From NCBI GenBank assembly GCA_014729565.1, contig WJJR01000196.1:1-7122 (forward strand): a stretch of 7,122 nt of DNA, given 5' to 3'. Shown in pieces: positions 6,679-7,122 of the stretch. Source of the stretch: Candidatus Zixiibacteriota bacterium (GTDB lineage: Bacteria > Zixibacteria > MSB-5A5 > WJJR01). A program made the position numbers and the translations under genes. The notes under the pieces were generated by a model. That model had not been told where the DNA came from. It ran no database searches and worked only from the letters and a program-made list of their open reading frames with translations. Each line of letters starts with the position of its first letter. Positions within the stretch are counted from its first letter, which is position 1.

Positions 6679-6731
6679 ACAGTTGAGTCGCGACTGATTC
6701 GTTCACATCCGCAGCGTTGTACCGAAGCGGA

Positions 6732-7122
6732 TCAGGTTCGGTTCGCCTCTCGCTCCAGATGGGTAATCCAATCCTCTTCCATCTGTTCGATGGAACCGCC
6801 GTAAATCCGTTCCAGCGCCGCGACCAACCCATCCGAACTGCGCCACAGCTCTTTGAATCGCACAACTCCATGGCGTTGGATCAGGTAGGCCACAAAGGAG
6901 GCCGCCTCGGTGTCATAGGCATCGCGATCACTTACGGTTGTCGTGTCGGTGAGGTCGGACAGCGGGACCCAGCGGTCATTGGCACGCAACAGCGATGCTT
7001 CGCGATGAACGTTGGTGGTTTGATTGTCGAAGGCTTCCTTCAAACCGTCGCGCACAAGTTCAAACGACTGATGGCCGGGCACGGTCGATTCGAGGGCGGC
7101 CAGCGCGAGGGCGCCTCCCACC
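6732..7122 (-). CDS. C-terminal part of a probable peptidase-MA-like metallopeptidase (partial at window edge)
   Basis: Only the last 129 codons are present. The frame is open to the window edge, and the GTG at 7119-7121 is probably an internal valine, so the true start lies outside. The visible part has a conserved-looking stretch with D-R-W-V-P-L-S-D-L, then an acidic linker and a helical tail containing A-A-S-F-V-A-Y-L-I-Q-R-H-G and I-Y-G-G-S-I-E-Q-M-E-E-D-W. That order (a 'P-L-x-D-L' motif, then 'S-F-V-x-Y-L-x-x-x-G', then 'Y-G-x-S-x-x-x-x-E-x-x-W') is typical of the region after the HExxH active site in peptidase-MA-like gluzincins. The zinc site itself would be outside the window, so catalytic competence cannot be judged. 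It lies 65 bases upstream of the fibronectin-like lipoprotein gene on the same strand, and co-transcription is likely. An alternative is another helical exported protein with a similar tail. Confidence 0.7.
   Translation of the reverse strand, partial: VGGALALAALESTVPGHQSFELVRDGLKEAFDNQTTNVHREASLLRANDRWVPLSDLTDTTTVSDRDAYDTEAASFVAYLIQRHGVVRFKELWRSSDGLVAALERIYGGSIEQMEEDWITHLEREANRT

Noticed and set aside
6686..6695. Perfect 10-base palindrome AGTCGCGACT upstream of the fibronectin-like lipoprotein
   Set aside because: A palindrome this short is expected several times in 7 kb by chance, it does not extend into flanking bases and no second copy was noticed.
7119..7121. GTG as a start codon of the last gene at the window edge
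   Set aside because: The frame continues to the edge with no ribosome site visible, and the product would begin in the middle of the expected peptidase domain.
1..7122. Defence, CRISPR, phage or transposon content
   Set aside because: No repeat-spacer pattern, integrase, transposase, nuclease or toxin-antitoxin signature was found on either strand; the genes are housekeeping or envelope-type.

Overview
The window is a stretch of bacterial chromosome in which every supportable gene lies on the minus strand, so transcription runs from high to low coordinates. Base composition looks moderately high in GC. The exported proteins include two probable lipoproteins and a signal-peptide-bearing TPR protein, which suggests a diderm (Gram-negative-type) cell envelope. 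The mix of RskA-like lipoprotein, large exported TPR protein and lone HutH resembles genomes of the FCB group or neighbouring uncultured phyla. That placement is an impression from protein style, not a demonstrated assignment.

In transcription order the layout is as follows. (1) 7122-6732: the C-terminal part of a probable peptidase-MA-like metallopeptidase that runs off the window. (2) 6666-5788: a lipoprotein with a fibronectin type III-like domain. Its signal peptide is visible only if translation begins at a non-ATG codon. (3) 5776-4241: a full-length histidine ammonia-lyase (HutH) with an intact catalytic core, 11 bases behind the lipoprotein and probably translationally coupled to it. 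(4) 4097-3108: a lipoprotein whose mature part looks like two degenerate copies of the extracytoplasmic RskA-type (anti-sigma-K C-terminal) fold, preceded by a strong ribosome binding site. (5) 2956-2723: a small two-helix membrane protein. (6) 2639-864: an exported TPR-repeat protein. (7) 827-93: a multi-pass membrane protein with a soluble N-terminal segment.

Genes 1-3 are tightly packed and probably form one transcription unit. Gene 4 follows a 143-base gap and may have its own promoter. Genes 5-7 follow a 148-base gap and look like a second small operon: small membrane protein, exported TPR protein and polytopic membrane protein. An envelope-associated complex is plausible but unproven. 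No hutU, hutI or hutG lies near hutH, so the ammonia-lyase is not in a visible histidine-utilisation operon.

I see no RNA genes, CRISPR array, insertion sequence, integrase or defence system. The most notable points are the hidden lipoprotein start at 6597-6666, the orphan HutH with a variant residue pair beside its catalytic glutamate, the duplicated RskA-like fold on a lipoprotein, and the cysteine cluster confined to the end of the TPR protein.
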